This document shows, one piece after another, positions 25,695 through 33,988 of a stretch of 64,000 nucleotides of DNA. Position 1 is the stretch's first letter, and the number at the start of each line of letters is the position of its first letter. A program made the position numbers and the translations under genes. The stretch is from Clostridia bacterium (GTDB lineage: Bacteria > Bacillota > Clostridia > Oscillospirales > CAG-272). The stretch is taken from assembly GCA_017399305.1 (NCBI GenBank), contig JAFQDK010000023.1, forward strand, positions 1 to 64,000, in the 5' to 3' direction. The notes under the pieces were generated by a model that did not search any database, was not told the origin of the DNA, and was given only the letters and a program-made list of their open reading frames with translations.

Positions 25695-25723
25695 TTGATT
25701 TTAAATTGCTTCAGTGCTATAAT
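25695..25723 (+). promoter_or_regulatory. Sigma-A promoter for the SulP gene
   Basis: TTGATT at 25695-25700, a 17-bp spacer, TATAAT at 25718-25723; the start codon is at 25763. Confidence 0.75.
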
Positions 25724-25762
25724 TATACGGCAACAAATTTTGACAGAAATCGAGGCATATTT

Positions 25763-27307
25763 ATGAAAAATAGAAAAACTCTTGTAGGTCAGTTTCGTGA
25801 TCTTCTGAAAAATGAGTTTCGCGATTATAACGGAAAAACATTGCTTTCAGATATTATTGCCGGTATTACTGTAGGTGCTGTGGCATTGCCGCTTGCACTT
25901 GCGTTCGGCGCAGCGAGCGTTGGCAACGCAGATCCTACGATTGGTATTGTGGCAGGTATGATAACCGCAATAATTGCCGGACTTGTTTGCGGACTTCTCG
26001 GCGGCGGTAGCTTCCAGATATCAGGCCCTACCGGAGCAATGACTGTTATTCTTGGCTCGGTCGTTGCGGGTGAGCACGGACTTACAGGTATGTTTGCAGC
26101 AAGCCTTATCGCCGGCGTAATTTTACTGCTTGCCGGCATTCTGCATTTTGGTAAAATCGTTAAGTTTATTCCAAAGCCGGTTGTTACCGGATTTACTTCC
26201 GGTATTGCCATCGTAATTGCTCTCGGTCAGCTTGGCAACTTTTTCGGTGTAAAGCTTGAGGGCGAAACTACTGTAGATAAACTTGTATACTTTTTTACAG
26301 ATACTCTTGGCAGTATTTCACTTACCGCAGTAATTTGTTCTCTTGCAGTGGTGCTCATTATGGTCGTTTATCCTAAAAAAGCGGCAAAGTTTGTTCCAGG
26401 TAGCCTTGCTGCAATTATAATTATAACCGTTATAACAGCGGTATTCAAGGTGGATGTTGCTACTATCGGAGAAATTCCGCGCACACTTATCAATTCCGAG
26501 CGTCTTGCGATAGGCGAGATAAATCTCGATCTTATCGGTGATGTGGCAGGCTCTGCCGTTACCGTGGCACTTCTTGGCATGGTTGAAAGTCTGCTTTGCG
26601 GTGCATGCGCTGCAAACATGAAAAAAGAAAAGTTCGACTCGAATATTGAGCTTGTTGCGCAGGGCGTAGGTAATATTATTATTCCTTTCTTCGGCGGTGT
26701 TCCGGCTACAGCAGCTATTGCAAGAACAAGTGTTGCTGTTAAGAGCGGTGGAAAAACAAGGCTTGCAAGTGTGTTCCACTCTGTTTTCCTCGTTGCATGT
26801 ATGTTTCTGCTTTCAGGAGCAATAGGCTTGGTTCCTTATGCAGCTCTCGCAGGCGTACTTGTTGTTACCGCGGTTCGTATGAACGAGTTTGAACAGATAA
26901 AGGATTATTTCAAAGGTAAAAAATGGGGCGCTATTGCGCAGTTTGTTGTAACTATGGTTGCAACTGTTTTGCTTGATCTTACATATGCTATCGTTATCGG
27001 CGTGGTACTTGCGTTTGCGCTTTACGGCTTTGATATTTTGAAACTCAAGAGAGCAAACAAGCCTGTTTCAAAGCTGAAGATAGAAAAAGAACTTGTCAAC
27101 GGGAGCGCATCGCTTAAGGTAAATGGCGTGTATTATTTTGCTAATTCTGATGCAATAGCGTCAGAAGTTGATTCTCTTGGCGAGTATAGCGTACTCAGCA
27201 TAGACATGAGCGGAGTTATATACACTGATTATACTGCAAAAGAAGCATTTGACGAGTTGATAAACAACCTTAAAACATCCGGTAAAGAAGTATCGGTAAA
27301 TGCATAA
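25763..27307 (+). CDS. SulP-family inorganic anion transporter
   Basis: Start at 25763 (MKNRKTLVGQF) behind a GAGG site. 514 residues. The SulP signature is visible (ALPLALAFGAAS, GSFQISGPTGAM, and FIPKPVVTGFTSGIA), with about 11-12 membrane segments. The C-terminal about 80 residues resemble a STAS domain (SIDMSGVIYTDYTAKEA), somewhat shortened. Members carry sulfate, bicarbonate or other anions in exchange or with Na+/H+. The substrate is not readable. The gene is monocistronic, with its own promoter and terminator. Confidence 0.9.
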   Translation: MKNRKTLVGQFRDLLKNEFRDYNGKTLLSDIIAGITVGAVALPLALAFGAASVGNADPTIGIVAGMITAIIAGLVCGLLGGGSFQISGPTGAMTVILGSVVAGEHGLTGMFAASLIAGVILLLAGILHFGKIVKFIPKPVVTGFTSGIAIVIALGQLGNFFGVKLEGETTVDKLVYFFTDTLGSISLTAVICSLAVVLIMVVYPKKAAKFVPGSLAAIIIITVITAVFKVDVATIGEIPRTLINSERLAIGEINLDLIGDVAGSAVTVALLGMVESLLCGACAANMKKEKFDSNIELVAQGVGNIIIPFFGGVPATAAIARTSVAVKSGGKTRLASVFHSVFLVACMFLLSGAIGLVPYAALAGVLVVTAVRMNEFEQIKDYFKGKKWGAIAQFVVTMVATVLLDLTYAIVIGVVLAFALYGFDILKLKRANKPVSKLKIEKELVNGSASLKVNGVYYFANSDAIASEVDSLGEYSVLSIDMSGVIYTDYTAKEAFDELINNLKTSGKEVSVNA

Positions 27308-27309
27308 TT

Positions 27310-27342
27310 ACAAAAGGAGAGCGTATGCTCTCCTTTTGTAAT
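27310..27342 (+). terminator. Terminator of the SulP gene
   Basis: Perfect 13-bp stem 27310-27322 with 27327-27339 and a GTAT loop, directly after the stop codon. Confidence 0.8.
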
Positions 27343-27392
27343 ACAACTGATAGTTTTTCTTCTGAAAATATATCCCAAAACGCAAAAAAAGG

Positions 27393-27421
27393 TTGACATA
27401 ATTCGAACTTCGTTATATATT
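27393..27421 (+). promoter_or_regulatory. Sigma-A promoter of the rnf operon
   Basis: Consensus TTGACA at 27393-27398, a 17-bp spacer, TATATT at 27416-27421. About 100 bases of leader lie before rnfC. Confidence 0.8.
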
Positions 27422-27520
27422 ATATATTGAAATATTAGTGCATATTGCATTAAAAACATATGAAAAGTTTGTATATTTTTAAACAATCTTTTTTAAATGG
27501 AAAAGAAAGGTAGAACAAGT

Positions 27521-28831
27521 ATGGCTTTTTCTCTCCATGGAATACACGTTCCTCACAGAAAAAACACTGCAAATATGGTAGCGGTCAGAATGAACACACC
27601 TGCAACGGTCACGATTCCTATGGTTATGCACATAGGCAAGCCTGCCACTCCTGTGGTAAAGGTTGGTGACCACGTTGATGTAGGCACACTTATCGCTGAA
27701 CAAAACGGATATATTTCCTCTCCGATATATGCGAGCGTATCCGGAAAGGTTACAAAAATTGCCGATACATTGCTTTCCAATGGAAGCATGGTTCCTGCAA
27801 TTACAATTGAATCTGACGGTGCAATGACTTCTGCTGCGCTTGAGATTCCAAAGGTTGATAACCGCGAGGATCTCATTGCCGCTATAAAAGCAAGCGGAAT
27901 TGTCGGCCTTGGCGGCGCAGGTTTTCCAACATATGTTAAGTTTGATGTTGATCCCGAACGCATAGAAGAGCTTATTATCAACGGCGCGGAGTGTGAACCT
28001 TATATCACAAGCGATACCCGTACAATGATTGATAATGCATATGATATTGATTTCGCAATCAAGGCGTTCAAAAAGCATCTTGGCATAAAAAAGATAATTA
28101 TTGCTATCGAGAACAATAAAAAAGAAGCTATCGCAGCTATGCGCGATATCGCTATTGATGATGGCGACATCAGCGTAGTTCCGCTCAAGGCGGTGTATCC
28201 GCAGGGTGGTGAAAAGGTGATGATTTATCACACAACAGGCAAAGTTGTTCCCGGCGGAAAACTACCTATAGATGTCGGATGCATTGTTTGCAACTGCTCC
28301 ACTATGGCGGCAATCGGCAGATATCTTGCCACCGGTATGCCCCTTGTTGAACGTACTGTTACTGTTGACGGCAGTGCAGTGGCATCACCTAAAAATGTTG
28401 TTGCACCAATTGGTACGTCTCTCGCGGATGTATTTGAGTTTGCAGGCGGATTCTCGTCAGAACCGGGCAAGGTTTTGTATGGCGGCCCGATGATGGGTAT
28501 TGCTGTACCGTCGCTCGATGTTCCGATACTTAAGAATACAAATGCTGTGCTTGCGTTTAATAAAAAGGATTCAAAACCACGCAAGATGACACCGTGTATA
28601 CGTTGTGGTGCTTGTACCAATACATGCCCATTCGGACTCAACCCGGCGCTTATTCTTGATGCATATGAAAACGAAAATATGGAAATGCTTGCGAAACTCA
28701 GAGTAGATCTTTGTATGGAATGCGGATGTTGTGCATACGGTTGTCCTGCTAACCGTCCTATCATGCAAAATCATAAGCTTGCTAAAGCGGCACTTCGTGA
28801 ATATCTCGCAAAGGAGGAGAACAGCAAATGA
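27521..28831 (+). CDS. rnfC: RnfC, NADH-binding subunit of the Rnf complex
   Basis: I chose 27521 (MAFSLHGIHVPHRKNT) because GAAAGG precedes it and RnfC proteins begin this way; an ATG at 27497 has no site. 436 residues. It has the N-terminal barrel-sandwich region, GLGGAGFPTYVKF (NADH/FMN site), and two 4Fe-4S motifs CIRCGACTNTC and CMECGCCAYGC. RnfC feeds electrons from ferredoxin via RnfB to NAD+. It is the first gene of the rnfCDGEAB operon, whose genes all overlap or nearly touch. A sodium or proton gradient is produced. Confidence 0.95.
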   Translation: MAFSLHGIHVPHRKNTANMVAVRMNTPATVTIPMVMHIGKPATPVVKVGDHVDVGTLIAEQNGYISSPIYASVSGKVTKIADTLLSNGSMVPAITIESDGAMTSAALEIPKVDNREDLIAAIKASGIVGLGGAGFPTYVKFDVDPERIEELIINGAECEPYITSDTRTMIDNAYDIDFAIKAFKKHLGIKKIIIAIENNKKEAIAAMRDIAIDDGDISVVPLKAVYPQGGEKVMIYHTTGKVVPGGKLPIDVGCIVCNCSTMAAIGRYLATGMPLVERTVTVDGSAVASPKNVVAPIGTSLADVFEFAGGFSSEPGKVLYGGPMMGIAVPSLDVPILKNTNAVLAFNKKDSKPRKMTPCIRCGACTNTCPFGLNPALILDAYENENMEMLAKLRVDLCMECGCCAYGCPANRPIMQNHKLAKAALREYLAKEENSK

Positions 28832-29760
28832 ATAATTCATTGTTGAATATTACTGCATCACCACATATACACAGCCATCATTCAACGCGCAATGTAATGC
28901 TTGATGTCATTTTGGCTCTTCTCCCCACCACAGTTGCAGGCGTTATCATTTTTGGTATGCGTGCACTGCTTGTAGTTGCGGTTTGCGTGTTTACTGCTAT
29001 CGCGTCCGAGTTCGTTTTCAATCTCGCTGTGAAAAAACAGCAGACGATCGATGACCTCAGCGCGATTGTTACAGGTCTTCTTCTCGCTCTTAATTTGCCT
29101 GCAAACATTCCGATATGGCAGGCGGTTGTAGGCTCAGTTTTTGCGATTGTTGTTGTAAAGTGCTTTTTCGGCGGCATTGGTAAAAACATTGTCAATCCTG
29201 CAATTACTGCACGTGTATTTATGCTGATTGCATTTGGTTCAATGGCAAAAGCGGCGTTCCCTGTAGACTCGGTTGCAAGCGCAACACCGCTTGCCGAGGC
29301 TGCTGAAACGGGTGCTATTTCTACAAGTCTTTGGGATCTGTTTATCGGAAATCACGGTGGTACTATCGGCGAAACCTGCACACTCGCACTTATTCTCGGT
29401 GGCATATATCTGCTTCTTCGCCGTGTAATTCAATGGCATTTGCCGGTGGCATTTATCGGAACAGCGTACATATTCACTCTTATACTTGTTGATTTTGATT
29501 TTGTTGCGGCACTTTCGTTTATCCTCTCAGGCGGACTTTTCATCGGTGCTATATATATGGCAACCGACTATGTAACCTCACCGGCAACCTCTTGGGGACA
29601 GCTTCTCTTTGGCGCGGGATGCGGTATTTTTGCTGTTATTATCCGTCATTTCGGACAGTATCCTGAGGGTGTGTCATTTGCGATATTACTCATGAATATT
29701 CTTACCCCATATATTGATATATGGACAGCGCGCAAACCGTTCGGAGGTAAAAAAGCATGA
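28828..29760 (+). CDS. rnfD: RnfD membrane subunit
   Basis: 310 residues; overlaps rnfC by ATGA (4 bases). About eight to nine membrane segments. The FMN-attachment motif of RnfD/NqrB is present as TSPATSWGQLLFGAG, in which the Thr of SPAT is the likely flavinylated residue. RnfD carries covalent FMN and forms part of the ion channel. The downstream apbE gene encodes the flavin transferase that would modify it. Confidence 0.93.
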   Translation: MNNSLLNITASPHIHSHHSTRNVMLDVILALLPTTVAGVIIFGMRALLVVAVCVFTAIASEFVFNLAVKKQQTIDDLSAIVTGLLLALNLPANIPIWQAVVGSVFAIVVVKCFFGGIGKNIVNPAITARVFMLIAFGSMAKAAFPVDSVASATPLAEAAETGAISTSLWDLFIGNHGGTIGETCTLALILGGIYLLLRRVIQWHLPVAFIGTAYIFTLILVDFDFVAALSFILSGGLFIGAIYMATDYVTSPATSWGQLLFGAGCGIFAVIIRHFGQYPEGVSFAILLMNILTPYIDIWTARKPFGGKKA

Positions 29761-30926
29761 AAAAGTATATAAAAAGCGTTGTTGCACTCACCGCAATATG
29801 TGCTGTGGTTGCAATCCTCCTTGCGGCGGCAAATTCAATTACTAAACCTATTATTGATAAAAATGAGGCAGCTGCGGCTAATGAAGCTTTGCTTGTAGTA
29901 ATGCCAAACGGCGGCGATTTTACTACTGTTGATTTATCAGCATATGAGTTGCCCGCAAGCGTAAATGAAGTTTATGCGGCATCTAACGGCGGTCATGTAA
30001 TGAAGCTCACTGTTAACGGCTTCAATCCGGGCATGGTCATCATGTGCGGCGTTGGTGCCGACGGAACAGTTACAGGTGCGACCTGTCTTTCCAGCGGTGA
30101 AACACTTGGTCACGAAAAGGTTTACGGCGACAAGACCGTAGGTGCTACTGTTGATACTGTGGATTCGATTGATACCGTTGCAGGCGCAACTAAGACAACT
30201 GCGGCATATAAGAGCGCTGTTAAGGATGCACTCAATGCTGCAATCATTCTCGGTGGCGGAAGCGTTGAGCTTCGCACTGAGGCTGAGATACTTGCAGACA
30301 ATCTTGCGGCGGCACTTCCTGCAGCAGACGGATTTACTTCTGTATTTATGATTGACACAATTGAAGGCGTCGATAGTGTGTATTCTGCAAATAACGGTAC
30401 CGGATATGTTGTTTGCGTTGGCGACAGCTTCGTTGCAACAGATGCAAACGGCAAGGTTATCAGCGAGGGCGCAAGTACCGAGGAAAAGGCGGCGGCAACA
30501 AGTGCTGTTGCAACTCTTCTCTCATGGGAGCTTACCGCAATCGACCTTTCAACCTATGCAGATATGCCTTCAGCAATCACGGCGGCATACAGTACTTCAA
30601 GCGGCAATTATGTGTTTGATGTCAAAGCATCAGGCTATGGTATCAGCGGAGACAAATATACCGCTTCGGGTGAGTACATTTACATCAAGGTGAGTGTTAC
30701 TGCTGATGGCAAGATAATCACCTGCGAAACCGTTTCTCAGAAAGAGTCTGATGGTTTCGGTTCGGCGTGTGCTGATGCATCGTTCTATACTCAGTTCAAC
30801 GGCAAGACTGCAGAAACCTATAAAGATATTGATGCTATTGCAGGTGCTACTATAACCACAAACGGTTATACCACTGCAATTTCTCGCGTGTTTGAAGCGG
30901 TAAATATTCTGAAAGGGGAAGCCTAA
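29757..30926 (+). CDS. rnfG: RnfG with two tandem FMN-binding domains
   Basis: 389 residues, about twice the usual RnfG length (180-210). One N-terminal transmembrane helix (about 5-27) is followed by two periplasm-side (extracytoplasmic) units. The first ends with VAGATKTTAAY (about residue 141), the second with IAGATITTNGY (about residue 362). Each has the Gly-Ala-Thr flavinylation motif used by ApbE. The second unit contains a roughly 150-residue insertion with Ser/Asp-rich repeats before its motif. Gene order and overlaps (ATGA with rnfD, 0-base gap to rnfE) fit Rnf. A double FMN domain would add one extra electron relay. Confidence 0.9.
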   Translation: MKKYIKSVVALTAICAVVAILLAAANSITKPIIDKNEAAAANEALLVVMPNGGDFTTVDLSAYELPASVNEVYAASNGGHVMKLTVNGFNPGMVIMCGVGADGTVTGATCLSSGETLGHEKVYGDKTVGATVDTVDSIDTVAGATKTTAAYKSAVKDALNAAIILGGGSVELRTEAEILADNLAAALPAADGFTSVFMIDTIEGVDSVYSANNGTGYVVCVGDSFVATDANGKVISEGASTEEKAAATSAVATLLSWELTAIDLSTYADMPSAITAAYSTSSGNYVFDVKASGYGISGDKYTASGEYIYIKVSVTADGKIITCETVSQKESDGFGSACADASFYTQFNGKTAETYKDIDAIAGATITTNGYTTAISRVFEAVNILKGEA

Positions 30927-31619
30927 ATGAAAAAACAAAGTAATTGGTCCATACTTTTCAAGGGTATTCTCCTTGAGAATCCTGTTTTTGTACTCATTCT
31001 CGGTACATGTCCCACACTTGCAACATCAACGTCTGTTATAGGCGCACTCGGCATGGGACTTGCAGCCGCAGCGGTACTTATTTGTTCAAACGTTATTATT
31101 TCCTTGCTCCGCAAGGTTATTCCGGATGAAGTACGTATTCCTTGCTATATCGTTGTTATTGCAGGATTTGTTACATTGGTAGAGATGTTTATGCACGCCT
31201 TTCTCCCTGATATGTATGATATGCTTGGTGTGTATCTTGCGCTCATCACTGTAAACTGTATCATTCTTGGCAGAGCAGAGATGTTTGCAGGCAAGAACAC
31301 TGTTGGCAAATCTGCCCTTGATGGCATTGGCATGGGTATTGGTTTCACGCTGGCGCTTCTTGCAATGGCAACTATCCGTGAGGTGCTTGGCAGCGGTACT
31401 TTTGCAGGTATCCCTGTACCGTTCCTTTATGATAATCCTATTAGTGTAATGAAAGAAGCCCCCGGCGGTATGATGGTTTACGGCATTCTTATTGCGGTTG
31501 TAAACAAGCTTACCAACGGAAAACTTATCAAGAAAAAGTCCTTTGGATGTGAGGGTTGCCCCTCTGCAGGTATCTGCTCTAAAGGAACATGTGAAAATAC
31601 AGCAAAGGAGGAAGGTTAA
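30927..31619 (+). CDS. rnfE: RnfE membrane subunit with C-terminal Cys cluster
   Basis: 230 residues, six membrane segments. Typical RnfE motifs include LGTCPTLATSTS and an NCIILGRAE segment. The last about 35 residues form an extra tail with four cysteines spaced C-x2-C-x6-C-x4-C (within FGCEGCPSAGICSKGTC). This is not needed in canonical RnfE. RnfE and RnfA form an inverted-topology pair that carries the iron-sulfur centre in the membrane. It is adjacent to rnfA with the stop codon touching its start. Confidence 0.92.
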   Translation: MKKQSNWSILFKGILLENPVFVLILGTCPTLATSTSVIGALGMGLAAAAVLICSNVIISLLRKVIPDEVRIPCYIVVIAGFVTLVEMFMHAFLPDMYDMLGVYLALITVNCIILGRAEMFAGKNTVGKSALDGIGMGIGFTLALLAMATIREVLGSGTFAGIPVPFLYDNPISVMKEAPGGMMVYGILIAVVNKLTNGKLIKKKSFGCEGCPSAGICSKGTCENTAKEEG

Positions 31620-32204
31620 ATGGATTTTCAGAAGTTTGTTATCATTCTGATGTCGTCCGTACTCGTAAATAACTACGTTCTGCGTCAGTTCCTTGGAATT
31701 TGCCCCTTCCTCGGTGTATCCAAAAAACTTAATCAGGCAACAGGTATGGGCATTTCCGTTACACTTGTTATGCTTATGGCAACTGCTGCAACATGGCCCA
31801 TATATACATATGTACTTGTAAGATTTGAACTTGAGTACATGCGTACAATCGTGTTTATTCTTATTATTGCGGCGCTTGTTCAGTTTACTGAGATCGTTCT
31901 CAAAAAGTTTATTCCCGCACTTCATAAGAGCCTTGGTGTATATCTGCCTCTTATTACTACAAACTGTGCGGTGCTTGGCGTAACTATCAATAATATAAAT
32001 GACGGATATAACTTTGTTGAGTCAATGGTTAGTTCGCTCGGTTGCGGACTCGGATTTTTGCTGGCAATGGTATTATTCTGCGGTATTCGTTCTTACATAG
32101 ATGATAAAGTCATTCCCGAAAGCCTCAGAGGTTTGCCGGTTACACTTATAGCGGCATCCTTTGTTTCACTTGCTTTCTTTGGCTTTAACGGCATCGTAGG
32201 ATAA
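31620..32204 (+). CDS. rnfA: RnfA membrane subunit
   Basis: 194 residues, six membrane segments, and motifs QFLGICPFLGVS and TNCAVLGV that carry the conserved Cys residues shared with RnfE. It starts one base after the rnfE stop and ends 13 bases before rnfB. RnfA pairs with RnfE to coordinate a membrane 2Fe-2S centre. No unusual residues. Confidence 0.95.
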   Translation: MDFQKFVIILMSSVLVNNYVLRQFLGICPFLGVSKKLNQATGMGISVTLVMLMATAATWPIYTYVLVRFELEYMRTIVFILIIAALVQFTEIVLKKFIPALHKSLGVYLPLITTNCAVLGVTINNINDGYNFVESMVSSLGCGLGFLLAMVLFCGIRSYIDDKVIPESLRGLPVTLIAASFVSLAFFGFNGIVG

Positions 32205-32217
32205 GGAGGGGACACTT

Positions 32218-33060
32218 ATGATAATTGATATTGTTACAGCCCTTCTTGTTGTTGCGGTAATCGGACTTGCGGCAAGCATTCTTTTGGTACTTGCATCGCA
32301 TTTCTTTGGCGTAAAAGAAGATGAAACTTATACTAAGGTCCGTGCTTGTCTTCCTGGGGCAAATTGCGGTGCTTGCGGCTATGCCGGATGTGACGGATAT
32401 GCAAAAGCAATTGTTGAAGGAAAAGCAAAGGCAAATCTCTGTATCCCCGGTGCGATGGATGTTGTTGAGCAGATTTCTGAGGTTCTTGGTATTGAGGTTG
32501 AAGAACCCGATGTCAAGGAACCGAGCGTTGCGGTAGTGCATTGTAACGGTACTTGTGAAGCCGCTCCCAGAAAGGCGGAGTATTCAGGCGTTAGCAATTG
32601 CCGCGCAGTTGCATTACTCTATGGCGGTCCCAATGCCTGTAATTTCGGTTGCCTTGGATGCGGTGACTGTGCAGAAGTATGTATTGCAGATGCAATCTGC
32701 ATTCAGGATGGTATTGCTCATGTTGACAGCCGTGCTTGTATCGGATGTGGTATGTGTGCAAAAATCTGTCCTAAGAATGTGATTACTCTCAAACCGCGTG
32801 ACAGCAAGACCGTTGTGCTTTGCAACAATAAAGAAAAGGGTGCTGTTGCGAGAAAGAATTGTACAAACGCTTGTATCGGTTGTAAAAAGTGTGAGCTTAA
32901 TTGCCCCGAAAAAGCAATTACAGTTATGAATAACCTGGCGATAATTGATTATGATAAATGTGTAGGATGTGACATTTGCGTAAATAACTGTCCCACCCAT
33001 TGCATTAAAAATGTTGATTATATCACAGGATACGTAAAGTATGAAGAACAAAACGCGTAA
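32218..33060 (+). CDS. rnfB: RnfB, multi-cluster ferredoxin-like subunit
   Basis: 280 residues; AAGGAGGGG before the ATG. One N-terminal transmembrane helix (about 5-27) precedes a Fe-S domain (NCGACGYAGCDGYA, then further Cys), followed by two dicluster ferredoxin pairs: CLGCGDCAEVC/CIGCGMCAKIC and CIGCKKCELNC/CVGCDICVNNC. RnfB receives electrons from reduced ferredoxin. Its 3' end overlaps the NusG-II gene by 20 bases. Confidence 0.95.
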   Translation: MIIDIVTALLVVAVIGLAASILLVLASHFFGVKEDETYTKVRACLPGANCGACGYAGCDGYAKAIVEGKAKANLCIPGAMDVVEQISEVLGIEVEEPDVKEPSVAVVHCNGTCEAAPRKAEYSGVSNCRAVALLYGGPNACNFGCLGCGDCAEVCIADAICIQDGIAHVDSRACIGCGMCAKICPKNVITLKPRDSKTVVLCNNKEKGAVARKNCTNACIGCKKCELNCPEKAITVMNNLAIIDYDKCVGCDICVNNCPTHCIKNVDYITGYVKYEEQNA

Positions 33061-33412
33061 CGACATAATTCTTGCAGGGATCCTGCTGCTGCTTGCAGCG
33101 GCAGGATTTTTGCTGTTTACAATGCTGAAGAGCGAGGGTGACATTGCTGCTGTTATAATCGATGGAAAAGAGGTGTCACGTTATCCGCTTGATGCAGAGC
33201 TGAAAACTGTGATTACAACTGAAAGTGGGGTAAATACACTTGTAATTAAAGACGGAGTAGTGTATATAAGCGAGGCGGATTGCCCCGACGGTATTTGTGT
33301 CGACCATGCCCCCATAAAGCATGTAGGTGAAACTATAGTGTGCCTACCGCACAAACTTGTCATTAAGATAGAGTCAAAAAAGACTGAAATGTCTTTGGAT
33401 GCAGCAGCATAG
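33041..33412 (+). CDS. NusG domain II-containing exported protein
   Basis: 123 residues. One N-terminal transmembrane segment (about 9-27) and a C-terminal NusG_II domain with the ISEADCPDGICV segment and PHKLVIKI. These proteins are often found with Gx-transporter and ApbE/Rnf genes in Clostridia. The start lies inside rnfB, giving coupled translation. The two cysteines of the CPDGIC motif could bind metal or a disulfide. Exact role unknown. Confidence 0.88.
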   Translation: MKNKTRNDIILAGILLLLAAAGFLLFTMLKSEGDIAAVIIDGKEVSRYPLDAELKTVITTESGVNTLVIKDGVVYISEADCPDGICVDHAPIKHVGETIVCLPHKLVIKIESKKTEMSLDAAA

Positions 33413-33421
33413 GAGAGATAT

Positions 33422-33913
33422 ATGAGAACTAAGAAACTTACATCTCTGGCGCTTGTAAGTGCGCTTGCACTTATGCTTTCATATGTTGAATTTCTGCTAC
33501 CGCCGATATATGCTGCGGTTCCGGGCATAAAGGTCGGGCTTCCTAATATTGTTATACTGTTCGTGTTGTATAAATATGGTGTTAAAGAGGCGGCAGCGGT
33601 CTCTGGCGTACGAATGTTATTGTCAACATTGTTTTTCGGTAATCCTGTAATGCTTATATATAGCCTTGCTGGTGCGGCACTTAGCCTTGCTTTCATGTGT
33701 CTGTTTAAGCGGATAAATCTATTTTCCGAGGTAGGTGTCAGCATCATCGGAGGTGTAATGCACAATCTCGGTCAGATACTTGTCGCAATGGTATTGCTTG
33801 AAACTGCCGAAATAGCATATTATATGTTGGTTCTTGCAATCAGCGGAACGCTTGCCGGAGTATTTATCGGCATTGCAGGAGCGCTTTTGATGAAACAGTT
33901 TAATAAGTGTTGA
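33422..33913 (+). CDS. Gx transporter family protein (HepS-like)
   Basis: 163 residues, about five to six membrane segments. It matches the Gx_transp family (formerly heptaprenyl diphosphate synthase component I): KVGLPNIVILFVLY, and GGVMHNLGQILVAM. It begins 9 bases after the NusG-II stop with an AGGAGA site. Its family often occurs next to NusG-II and FMN-binding proteins, so it probably serves flavin or quinone-related transport. Function unconfirmed. Confidence 0.85.
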   Translation: MRTKKLTSLALVSALALMLSYVEFLLPPIYAAVPGIKVGLPNIVILFVLYKYGVKEAAAVSGVRMLLSTLFFGNPVMLIYSLAGAALSLAFMCLFKRINLFSEVGVSIIGGVMHNLGQILVAMVLLETAEIAYYMLVLAISGTLAGVFIGIAGALLMKQFNKC

Positions 33914-33938
33914 CAAACAGGGCATTTTATGGCATAAT
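33910..33938 (+). promoter_or_regulatory. Sigma-A promoter of the duplicated lipoprotein
   Basis: TTGACA at 33910-33915, a 17-bp spacer, CATAAT at 33933-33938, overlapping the Gx gene end. Confidence 0.75.
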
Positions 33939-33988
33939 TATGATGTTTGAATAAAACGTTAAATAAATATCATTCAAGGAGATCAGGT

